Of a stretch of DNA of 40,743 nucleotides, positions 1-6,900 are shown one piece after another. Every line of letters starts with the position of its first letter. Position 1 is the first letter of the stretch. The notes beneath the pieces were generated by a model, which was not told the origin of the DNA, ran no database searches, and was given only the letters and a program-made list of their open reading frames with translations. The stretch covers positions 1 through 40,743 of the forward strand of contig NZ_JAAXYC010000038.1 of assembly GCF_018619185.1 (NCBI RefSeq), written 5' to 3'. Source of the DNA: Streptomyces sp. McG3. Its GTDB lineage: Bacteria > Actinomycetota > Actinomycetes > Streptomycetales > Streptomycetaceae. The translations under genes and the position numbers were made by a program.

Positions 1-14
1 TGCCCGCCCTGCCC

Positions 15-317
15 GTGCCCGCCGGGTCTTGGGGGCTGGAGGTGCTGGAGGCGGTGCGGGCGACTCCGGCGCCCTGGTACGCGGTTGCCTACCCCGCCTC
101 CGGCGGCGGCTGGCACGTCAGCCTCCTCCAGGAGCCAGGCGTGGTCCGCGACTTCTTCACGGCCGTCGGCCTGGAGGCCGCCGACCGCGGGCTCCAGGAC
201 CGCGGGTACCTGTCCCTCGCGTCCGCGATGGGCCGGGACTGGGACCGGCTGACACGGAGAAGGGACGAACAGGGGCGTGGCACCCCGGTCTTCCTGGATC
301 CCGGAGCAGACGCCTGA
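15..317 (+). CDS. Hypothetical protein, possibly cut by the window edge
   Basis: An open frame reads from the window edge to a TGA at 315-317, with GTG at 15 as the first visible start. The frame stays open upstream of 15, so the true start may lie outside the window. Third positions are strongly G/C and the protein (about 100 aa) has ordinary composition, with a W/Y-rich stretch near residues 20-35 followed by a helical acidic region. I recognise no domain, signal peptide or membrane segment. No ribosome site can be judged at the edge. It is followed by a short gene-poor stretch. Function unknown; that it is coding is fairly likely, its full extent is not known. Confidence 0.5.
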   Translation: MPAGSWGLEVLEAVRATPAPWYAVAYPASGGGWHVSLLQEPGVVRDFFTAVGLEAADRGLQDRGYLSLASAMGRDWDRLTRRRDEQGRGTPVFLDPGADA

Positions 318-403
318 GCTGGCTCACTGCCATGAAGGTGGTACCTGATCCCAGCGATGACCCCTGAGAAGCTCCGTACTGCTCCCGGCGGACCCTGCCG
401 TGC

Positions 404-601
404 ATGGCTCAGTCGACCATCGAACGGCCGGGTAGCGGCCGGCAGCTACCCGGCCAGTTTCCCCCCGAAAGCCCCGGCATCACCGAACTCGCCGACCTCC
501 TGCGGGCCGCCCGCCGTCTCGGCGGCCTCCTCCCCGCAGTCACCCTCTGGCACCTCCAACGCGCCATAGACCAGGAACACGCCGCCCACCAGCAGCAGTA
601 G
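404..601 (+). CDS. Small hypothetical protein (65 aa), uncertain
   Basis: ATG at 404 opens a 65-aa frame with good G/C third-position bias. The C-terminal half is predicted helical (a Leu/Ala/Arg-rich segment from about residue 28, then a Gln-rich tail). No convincing ribosome site precedes the ATG. The same DNA can be read on the minus strand as a 54-aa membrane protein (446-610) with a better ribosome site, and both cannot be normal genes, so at most one is expected to be real. No family recognised. Confidence 0.3.
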   Translation: MAQSTIERPGSGRQLPGQFPPESPGITELADLLRAARRLGGLLPAVTLWHLQRAIDQEHAAHQQQ

Positions 602-610
602 CCACCGCAT
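446..610 (-). CDS. Alternative antisense reading: small one-helix membrane protein (54 aa)
   Basis: On the minus strand an ATG at 610 follows a purine-rich GGGGG ribosome site at close spacing. It encodes 54 aa: an N-terminal hydrophobic helix (about residues 3-19, Leu/Val/Gly-rich) and then a Glu/Gly-rich tail. A short positively charged N-terminus plus one helix is common for small Streptomyces membrane proteins. It overlaps almost all of the plus-strand 65-aa frame at 404-601, and the two readings are mutually exclusive alternatives. The Gly/Glu-rich tail could simply be the shadow of the plus-strand gene, which lowers confidence. Confidence 0.3.
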   Translation of the reverse strand: MRWLLLLVGGVFLVYGALEVPEGDCGEEAAETAGGPQEVGEFGDAGAFGGKLAG

Positions 611-1079
611 GCCCCCTGCCAGGAGCCCGGCGCCTCCGGGGCCGTAGCGGTGCCGGGCCCTCCCGCGGCCAGCAGGGGCGCGGCGCCACCATGACCGGCT
701 CCGGTACGCCTTCCGGTCATTCTCGACCGGAGTTCCCCGTGTTCCGTCGGGTGGAACGAAGGGCCGGGCCGCAGTATCGCCTGGCTCATCTGCTTGTTGG
801 TGTGACTGGGGCCCATGTGTTTCCCAGAAAAGGAACGTGCGGGCAGGTGTTATCCGGCCGCGCAAGGAGCCCACATCAACCTGCTAGTGACATATTCCCC
901 GCGTCTGGCATAAGTTGCCTGTCGAGCCCGGTCCACGTCGCTTTTGCTTCACCTGCCGCGCAGCCGGGCTATTCCGAATAATGGGGGCGGAGAACACGGC
1001 TCCGTGATCGTTGCGTGATTGCGCTACCGGATTATGGGCCGTGGTAAAGCTGCCGATCGCCAGGAAAGAGGGGGACTTT
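611..1079. other. Gene-poor stretch with small dyads
   Basis: I see no convincing gene in this 470-bp stretch. It holds an inverted repeat at 691-698/713-720 (ATGACCGG and its complement, 14-nt loop) and a short palindrome TATTCCGAATA (970-980, one central base) about 100 bp upstream of the 99-aa gene. The latter is in a good place for an operator of that gene. The end of the stretch has the ribosome site for the gene at 1080. No tRNA-like or conserved RNA fold was apparent. Confidence 0.3.
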
Positions 1080-1379
1080 ATGCCTGATGTGGATCTCGGT
1101 GTGGCGTCGGACTGGGACGAGGGGGACACGCACGGCCGGATCGCTCTGCGCCCGAGTCCGAAGTTCTCGGACCCCGGAAAGCAGGACGTGGTCGTCAGCT
1201 CACCGCTCGGTATCGAGCTGACGGTGAACACGAACCACTCCACCAACCAGGAAGGGGACAGGGTCGTCATCAGTACCTTCCACGGCACGGAGAAGAAGAT
1301 CCTCGCGATCCTCGACTCCGCCGGAGACCTGTACATCGCGGGCCGAGTGATCCAGGAGCAGGGCGACCTGTCCTACTGA
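1080..1379 (+). CDS. Conserved-looking hypothetical protein (99 aa)
   Basis: ATG at 1080 follows a purine-rich run (AAAGAGGGGGA) at normal spacing, which favours it over in-frame TTG at 1011. The 99-aa product is acidic and soluble, with alternating hydrophobic/polar segments (residues 39-60 and 67-90) suggesting a small beta-rich fold. It has no cysteines, signal peptide or membrane helix. I recall similar small proteins of unknown function in Streptomyces but cannot name a family with confidence. It is followed in the same frame, with no intervening start, by the cysteine-rich ORF. A palindrome at 970-980 may be a control site. Confidence 0.7.
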   Translation: MPDVDLGVASDWDEGDTHGRIALRPSPKFSDPGKQDVVVSSPLGIELTVNTNHSTNQEGDRVVISTFHGTEKKILAILDSAGDLYIAGRVIQEQGDLSY

Positions 1380-1595
1380 TGCCCTCAGCGAGCATGTGGC
1401 CCGTCGGCCGGGGGCGGCAGGGAGGGGGGTGGCGTTACCCCTGATTCCCGCCGAAGGCAAAGACTGCAGCAACGGCGGGGGTGCCCCGGCCGGCGGGTCG
1501 ACTCCTCGCCCGGAGTCGACCTGCTGGGCGCAATCGGCGCGGCGCACCCCGAACTGCTGCTCACCGGGCCGACGCTCCGCGACCAGGGCCTCATA

Positions 1596-1844
1596 GTGCC
1601 GACGCCGACCCCGCCCGCGTGGGCGGAGCTGGAACAGCAGCACGAACAGATCCGCCGCGGCGCGGACCGCAACCTCGGCTGCGAAGCCGACGACGGGCTC
1701 TGCCCGACCCTGGCCGTGGTGGGCGAGACCCGGTGCGCCCTGCATTTGGGCTGGCCGCTGTGCCCGGGCCACGGCGAGTACACCTGCCCCGTCCGTACCC
1801 GCACCGGCTACCAGTGCGCCGGCTGCCGGGCACAGGCCCGCTAG
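1596..1844 (+). CDS. Cysteine-rich (zinc-ribbon-like) protein, 5' end unclear
   Basis: From GTG at 1596 the frame encodes 82 aa with seven cysteines, two of them in a C-x2-C pair near the C-terminus (residues 75-78), suggesting a small zinc-binding protein. Coding character continues upstream of 1596 in the same frame: from about 1515 it reads as a leucine-rich segment (VDLLGAIG...HPELLLTGPTLRDQG). Yet there is no ATG, GTG or TTG in that frame between the previous stop (1377-1379) and 1596. The real gene therefore probably started further up and has been truncated or frameshifted, or it uses a rare CTG start (1521). A strong hairpin at 1913-1948 closes the unit. Confidence 0.5.
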   Translation: MPTPTPPAWAELEQQHEQIRRGADRNLGCEADDGLCPTLAVVGETRCALHLGWPLCPGHGEYTCPVRTRTGYQCAGCRAQAR

Positions 1845-1912
1845 CCCAGATCACCGCCGCCCTGCCCGGGACGGGCGACGGTGGTGCCAGCCGCCCCGGA
1901 CCGTGCCCCCGT

Positions 1913-1948
1913 GGCTCGGTCGCTCCCGCGGGTGAGAGCGACCGAGCC
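1913..1948. terminator. Strong hairpin, likely bidirectional terminator
   Basis: A perfect 13-bp inverted repeat (GGCTCGGTCGCTC and its complement) encloses a 10-nt loop. It sits between the cysteine-rich ORF (+, ends 1844) and the STAS gene (-, ends 2072), the convergent arrangement expected of a shared terminator. There is no T-tract, which is normal for Streptomyces terminators. Confidence 0.65.
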
Positions 1949-2071
1949 GGTGCCCTCCCATGGCCCACCGCCTGACCCACCCCAGCCTGCTGCTCGCCGT
2001 ACCGGCGCAGGAGAGAGGGTGCCCATGGATCCGCAGCCAGCATGTGCCAGCCCCCGCAGGACGTGCCCGGG

Positions 2072-2446
2072 TCAGGCGGTCTGGGCGTCTTCGACGGTGG
2101 GGTGGATGTGGAGGACCTGGTCCGCGCCGATGAGGTTGATGAGGCGGGTGATGGCGGGGGAGGGGTTGGCGATGCGGAGGTCGGCTGCCTGGTGGATGGT
2201 CAGGAGGAGGCGGAGGAAGGTGGAGTCGCCGAAGGTGATGAGGCTCGCGTCCAGGATCAGCCCGCCGTGTGCCTCAGCCGTTTCCCGTATCCGTACTTCG
2301 AGCGGGGGGAGGGTGTCTTCGTCGAAGTCGCCGTGCGGGGCGATCACCGGCAGCGGCCCGGACACTCCGCGCCGGGGCTCATCAATCGTCATCCAAAGAT
2401 CATCCCCGACACGACGTTGCACGGCCATAGCGTCTGGTGAGTCCAC
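2072..2446 (-). CDS. STAS-domain protein (anti-sigma factor antagonist type)
   Basis: The product (up to 124 aa) has the alternating strand/helix pattern of a STAS domain: a segment ending in a G-D-F-D motif (about residue 40), then the hallmark strand-turn-helix L-I-L-D-A-S-x-I-T-F-G-D-S-T-F-L near residues 63-79. The serine of the F-G-D-S motif is in the position phosphorylated by anti-sigma kinases in SpoIIAA/RsbV proteins. Such proteins bind an anti-sigma factor in the cytoplasm and free its sigma factor. No partner kinase or sigma gene is next to it, which is common in Streptomyces. The start is uncertain: GTG at 2446, ATG at 2428 and ATG at 2392 are in frame, and none has a strong ribosome site. 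Confidence 0.75.
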   Translation of the reverse strand: MDSPDAMAVQRRVGDDLWMTIDEPRRGVSGPLPVIAPHGDFDEDTLPPLEVRIRETAEAHGGLILDASLITFGDSTFLRLLLTIHQAADLRIANPSPAITRLINLIGADQVLHIHPTVEDAQTA

Positions 2447-2568
2447 CGGCCATGGCAGGTCCGAGCATCCGCCAGAAGCCCCGGGCGCACGGAGCGCTCT
2501 CCCCGTCAGCCGGTGGCGTCCCTGCGGGTGATCAGTGACGGTTGGCGGTGTAGATCGTTAGCGCGGGC

Positions 2569-2787
2569 ATGATGACGAAGAGCAGGTACATGTTCGCTGT
2601 TGTGGTGCTGGCCGGGGCGGCCTTGTCCACCGTGGGGACCGCTCACGCGGACGACTTCAGCACGCTCGCGAACGGGGACGGCACCACGTTCAGCTGGCAG
2701 AGCGAGCACGGCAACGGCACCATCACCTTCGACCCGAACCGATTCGAGGGAAGCGCGCAGTTCCCCAACGAGGGCCCCATCCGCTGA
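2569..2787 (+). CDS. Small secreted protein with signal peptide (72 aa)
   Basis: Tandem ATGs at 2569/2572 open a 72-aa frame with a typical Sec signal peptide: Lys/Arg near the N-terminus, a hydrophobic core at about residues 8-20 and an A-H-A cleavage site near residue 26. The mature peptide of about 46 aa is acidic and polar, with no cysteines, and resembles small secreted Streptomyces proteins of unknown role. No strong ribosome site is visible; a TAGATC-like -10 element 16-19 bp upstream suggests a very short leader. A 9-bp hairpin begins 27 nt after the stop. Function unknown. Confidence 0.65.
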   Translation: MMTKSRYMFAVVVLAGAALSTVGTAHADDFSTLANGDGTTFSWQSEHGNGTITFDPNRFEGSAQFPNEGPIR

Positions 2788-2813
2788 TGCTGCACCCCTC
2801 ACTGGTTGCCCCG

Positions 2814-2840
2814 GGTTCAGGAGGTGTCCGTTCCTGAACC
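2814..2840 (+). terminator. Hairpin terminator after the secreted-peptide gene
   Basis: A perfect 9-bp inverted repeat (GGTTCAGGA / TCCTGAACC, 9-nt loop) starts 27 nt beyond the stop codon at 2787. It lacks a T-tract. It lies just before the dnaB remnant on the other strand, so it may also end any minus-strand transcription through it. Confidence 0.55.
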
Positions 2841-2865
2841 AGAGGGCCCGTGCGGATGTGTGCCG

Positions 2866-2994
2866 CTACTTCTCGTGGGCGTCCTCGCGGTGGAGCACGG
2901 CGCCCTGCTCGATGGAGCCGGACTCGCGCAGGTCGGAGACTAGGTGCTTCTTGTCGGTGCGCTGCTCAGGTCCGCGGCTGAGCCCCCGGAAGGG
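2866..2994 (-). pseudogene. dnaB: Remnant of replicative DNA helicase gene dnaB
   Basis: On the minus strand, 2994-2866 encodes a short piece that I recognise as the DnaB motif region R-G-P-E-Q-R-T-D-K-K followed by S-D-L-R-E-S-G-S-I-E-Q and L-H-R-E-D-A-H-E-K, ending at a TAG. In intact actinobacterial DnaB this stretch (Walker B-proximal, late RecA-fold domain) is about 45-50 aa and continues for some 50 more residues. Here about four to six residues after I-E-Q are missing and the protein stops at the H-E-K. No upstream DnaB sequence is present. It cannot be functional and marks DNA shuffled in this region. Confidence 0.75.
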
Positions 2995-3227
2995 CCGACC
3001 CATTGTCGGCATGCGCACGAGCGCGCCCCTCCGCGTATGAGGTACGCGGCGCGCCCGGCACGGGCCACCCACGGCGCATGTCGGCCACCGCTCGCCCGGG
3101 CTCCGGCGTTTGCATTGCCTCGAATAGGCAATGGCCAACGCGACCGATTGGGCTTGTTGCGGTAGCTGAGTGGTTCCTGCGCGGATGTGCGCAGGAACCA
3201 CTCGTCACGCGCTACTGGCCCGGGCGA
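2995..3227. other. Gene-free stretch holding a terminator hairpin
   Basis: No gene is supported here. The only clear structure is the 15-bp hairpin at 3168-3203. The rest is G/C-rich sequence upstream of the dnaB remnant with overlapping frames of biased, arginine-rich composition that I take as noise. Confidence 0.4.
3168..3203 (-). terminator. Very strong hairpin terminator of the hemopexin-like gene
   Basis: A perfect 15-bp inverted repeat (GAGTGGTTCCTGCGC and its complement) with a 6-nt loop (GGATGT). It lies 24 nt past the stop of the minus-strand hemopexin-like gene. No T-tract follows on either strand. Stem length and position make it the best terminator of the window. Confidence 0.8.
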
Positions 3228-3560
3228 TTACACCTCGTCCAGGGCCGGGAACGCGCTGGGCTCAATGATCGACTCCTGGTTCGGGTCGGTGCTGGTGCCA
3301 CCACCGTTGGTCTTCACGCACTGGTCACCCTTGAAGAACCAGAAACCGCCGTTGTGGAAAACGACCGCGTCGAGGTGGCTCGCGAAGATGGTGTTCTTGA
3401 GGATGGGAAACGCGGTGGTGATCTTCTGCCTGCCGCCGCCCAAGATCTCCGTGCCGCCACCGTTGGTCTTCACACACTCGTCGTCCTTGAAGAACCAGAA
3501 ACCCTGGTCGTCGTGGAACGCAACAGCGTCCAGGCCGCTCGTGAAGAATCCTGCCATCAT
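3228..3560 (-). CDS. Two-repeat hemopexin-like protein (110 aa)
   Basis: The start ATG at 3560 follows AAGGAG at ideal spacing. The 110-aa product is an internal duplication. Residues 9-33 and 63-85 share the pattern (L)DAV-x-FH-(D/N)-x-GFWFFK-(D/G)D-x-CVKTN, each followed by GGGT. This D-A-[AV]-hydrophobic...[YF]-x-F-K-x-[DG]-x-[CY] pattern is that of hemopexin repeats, blades of a small beta-propeller; proteins with only two to four repeats are seen in plants and bacteria. No signal peptide is visible, so it is probably cytoplasmic. Each repeat has one cysteine (29 and 81). A dyad/direct-repeat cluster lies upstream (3706-3730). A role as a ligand-binding lectin-like protein is only inferred. 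Confidence 0.75.
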   Translation of the reverse strand: MMAGFFTSGLDAVAFHDDQGFWFFKDDECVKTNGGGTEILGGGRQKITTAFPILKNTIFASHLDAVVFHNGGFWFFKGDQCVKTNGGGTSTDPNQESIIEPSAFPALDEV

Positions 3561-3705
3561 GACTCCTTGGTTGTTCGGTCAACAACTTGGCACTCTGCAC
3601 AGGCGGTTGGGGGCCGCCCACCAGTCAACGCCGCAACCGGCATATGGCTATGGCAAAGCCCATTGATGGTCTGCGGGAGAGAGTCAGTTGGGCATTGTTG
3701 CCTGA

Positions 3706-3730
3706 GTGTCAGTGACACAGCCTCAGTGAC
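3706..3730. promoter_or_regulatory. Operator-like inverted and direct repeats
   Basis: GTGTCA-G-TGACAC (3706-3718) is a perfect 6-1-6 palindrome. The octamer TCAGTGAC occurs inside it (3709-3716) and again at 3723-3730. The cluster lies about 150 bp upstream of the hemopexin-like gene in a 340-bp gene-free stretch (3561-3901) between it and the caspase-like gene upstream. Nothing else is supported in that stretch. This is a plausible repressor/activator site, untested. Confidence 0.4.
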
Positions 3731-3901
3731 CTGCTGGTTGGAACTGACGGGTAGTGCCGACCTGTTGCTGACATGCGTGACGATAGCCCAAGTCATTCTC
3801 ATGCCGACTGCTATAGACAGGTGCGAGTTGGTGCTGGTCAGAGGCTCCCTGCAGGTGTGAAGCTGTGCTCCGGCAGTGGGCATTGTCGGGCGGTGGTGTT
3901 C

Positions 3902-6900
3902 CTACGACGGCTCTGCCTGGAGCGGCCAGTCCAGAGTGGCAAGCCCCGTTGGACCGCCGATGTGCACGTACTGCGTGCGGCCGGGGGTGTGGACGATGTT
4001 GGTGACCGGTGCCGCGGTGAGCAGGGAATGCACGAGACGCCCGGTGAGGGGCTCCCACAGCCGCATGCCGGTGCCGTTGCCTGCTGCCAGCAGACAGGTT
4101 CCCCGGACGTGGGGGAGCGGGGTCATGGCGGCGGTGTACGGGGTGTCCATCCGGCTGATCGGACTCCGGTCTCGAGGGTCCCAGATCACGATCTCGTGGG
4201 GCGTGGCGACGGCCACCGCGACACGGCCATCGGGCAGAGGGACGAGAGATAGCGAAGTGACTGCGGGGCGGTGGGGCAGCGTGCCGTCCTCGACGAGTTC
4301 GCCACTGGCCACGTCCCACACCAGCAGCCGGGAGCGCGCGGCCCCCATCACCAGGCAGCGGCCGGTGGGGGAGGGCAGGGCCAGCAGCGCGGTGATGCGC
4401 CGCCCGCCGTCGGGTAGTCCTGCCACCTCGCCGGTGGTGGCATCGACGACGACCGCTCCTGTGTTGCCAGCCACCACGACAGCGATCCGGTCGTCCGGAA
4501 GCCGCACGGCGCAGCAGCGGTTCTCCTTGAACGAGCCGCTTGCGATCGGCTTGGCGGCATCACGCCCGACGTGCCACAGATGGATGGTCTTTTCGTCGCC
4601 CACCACCACGGCGGTCTCGTCATCCGGGCCGGGTACTGCCTCCAGGAACGTCACGGGCTTGGGGTGCTCGTAGTACTCCAAGCGTTGGCCGGTCGCAGTG
4701 TCGAGGATATCCACGATGTACGCAGTGGGGACGGCGAGCCGCTGCACGCCGTCGGCCGGTGGCAGCGCGGTCATCATGCGTGCTGTGGCCAAAGCACGCG
4801 GCGGCTTGTTCACCGCAGTTCGGTGGATGGGAAACGTGCTCTGTCCGGCCCGATGCAGCAGGATGCCCTCGTCGCCGCTCACCGCAAGCTTCCAGTTTCC
4901 GTTCGGGGCTGAGACAGCGGCGAACATTGCCCGTGGCTGTGCCGGATACGTTCCCACCCGTCGTGCCTCGGACCGAGACACATCCCATACTTCGATGGAC
5001 TCGTCCGTGACGACGCCCGCCAGGTGGGCACCGTCTGCATCGGTCACGCTCACCATGCGCTGGGTTGAGTCGGTCGGGCGGCCCGCCTTGTCGCTCCAGA
5101 AGTGGGTGGGGAAGATGCCGTCCCGGAAGGGGTCGAACAGAGCCACCGGCTGGTTCTGGCCGAGTACTACTGCCAACAGGTCGCCTCCGGATGGACCCCG
5201 TACGGCCGCGATGGACAGGTCCGTGGAGAACGGTACATCCAAGGGGAGCACGTCCTGCGTCAGGGGATCGAAGAGCACCCACCCGGCGCGATACAGCTTG
5301 AGGAGGTGGTAGCCGCGGCCTTGCGGGTCACGGACCCAGGTCAGCCGCTCCGGGAGGCGGGCACCGTCAGGCAGGCGTACCGGGCGGACCGTGTCTTCCG
5401 AGGGCTGCCACAGGAGCAGCTCGTTCCGCCTGCTGGCCACCACCATCGTCCACCGGGCATCACCATCGCGTGCCACGGTCACCATGCGCACGCTGTCCCG
5501 CTCCAGGCCCGCCAACTGGCGGCCCGAGAGCGGGTCGAACACCGCTGCGCTGCGAGGATGGGCCGCCACCAGGAAGGAACGTCCGCTGGTGCCCCTCGCG
5601 ATGGTCAGGGCGTGTGCCACACCCGTATCGATGTGAGTGAGCTGCTGGCCCGTCGCGCTGTCCCAGACGCCGATGCCGCCGCGGGTGCTGGCGGCGAGCA
5701 GCTGCCGACCGTCCAGCGTCCTGAACGCGCACAGAGCATGCACTCGGCCGGAGGGGGAGGCCACCACGTTGGCACGCCCCTGCCAGCGCCCCCACTGCGT
5801 CTCCAAGGCCGCGCCGACGACGCGGGCGCAAGAAGGAGGCGACGGCACCGGGCTGTTGTCCCAGTCCGGTGCATCGTTCGCCGCCAGATGGAAGGCGATG
5901 CTGCTCAGGCGCGACGGGACATCGACGGATGCATCCAGGTAGGGCTCGATGAGCCCAGCCGCCGTGAGAACCCTGCGCTGGGTGTGGCCCACCGGCAGAG
6001 GCAGGCCCAGCCGTCCGCGCAGCGAGCCCGAGCTCTCCCAGACCGCCAGTTCCACCGGCATGATCGAATCGTCCAGGGCGTGGCCCAGTTCGGCGTGGGC
6101 CACCGTGTTGCGGCGCACATAGGGATGGGGCGCCAGGCGGCCGCCCTGCTCGGCCAGGCGGGCACAAGCCTCGGCGATGGCACGGTGGACCTGCTGCACG
6201 GGCTGCATGTCTTCCATTTCGGCAGCCCATGCCTCAGGAATGCCCGCAAGGGGATCCACGGCCAGCGATCCGGGCTCGGTCAACAGCACCTCGGCCACCC
6301 GCTGGTGGGCGGGCCGGTAGGCGACCCGGCCGTCCTCTTCACCGGCGGCTAGGTAACCGACCAGGCGGCTGTGGCGCACTGTGCGGATCACCGCGTCGAT
6401 CTCGTCGGCGGGCGGTGCCGCCGGGCCGAGAACCGCGGCAGCCACCGTCGGCCACACTTCCGCCCACGGTAGGCCTGCGCCTTGGGCGAAGGCGGTGGCC
6501 CGCAGCACCGCCAGCAGCAGCCGCAGGCTGATGTGCTGGTCCATGGCTACCTGCCGCAGGTCGTTGCTGAGCAGCGCTGTCGTTCCGGCCTGCAACCGGT
6601 CGTGCCAGAGGGGATCGTGCACGTCCTGCCGGCCGATCGCGGACCTCAGCTGGGTGGCGGCCAGCCGGGCGTCGAGGAACGACGGTGTCACCGCCTGCGC
6701 GATCACCGCCGCCACCTCGGCCGCCGCCGCATCATGACCGGCATACGGGCTGCTCTCGCTCGCTTGCAGAACCATCTCCACATAGGCGGTGATGTCGGCG
6801 ACGGTCTGGCCCCCGTCCGTGCGCAGCAGGTCCAGCGGCACGCTGCTCTCGCCCATCCCCGCCTGCAGCACGGTGTACAGGAAACCCAGCAGCTGGTCGG

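Noticed and set aside
740..760. The 15-mer GTTCCGTCGGGTGGA occurs near 741 and again near 21208, suggesting element ends.
   Set aside because: One such match is expected by chance among tens of kilobases of GC-rich DNA, and nothing around either copy is similar.
2995..3201. Extending the dnaB remnant upstream to a start at 3201.
   Set aside because: Upstream of about 2994 the frame no longer resembles DnaB and crosses the 15-bp terminator hairpin.
3561..3901. A minus-strand frame of about 100 codons upstream of the hemopexin-like gene.
   Set aside because: Poor third-position bias, no ribosome site, and lower G/C typical of a control region. Treated as intergenic.
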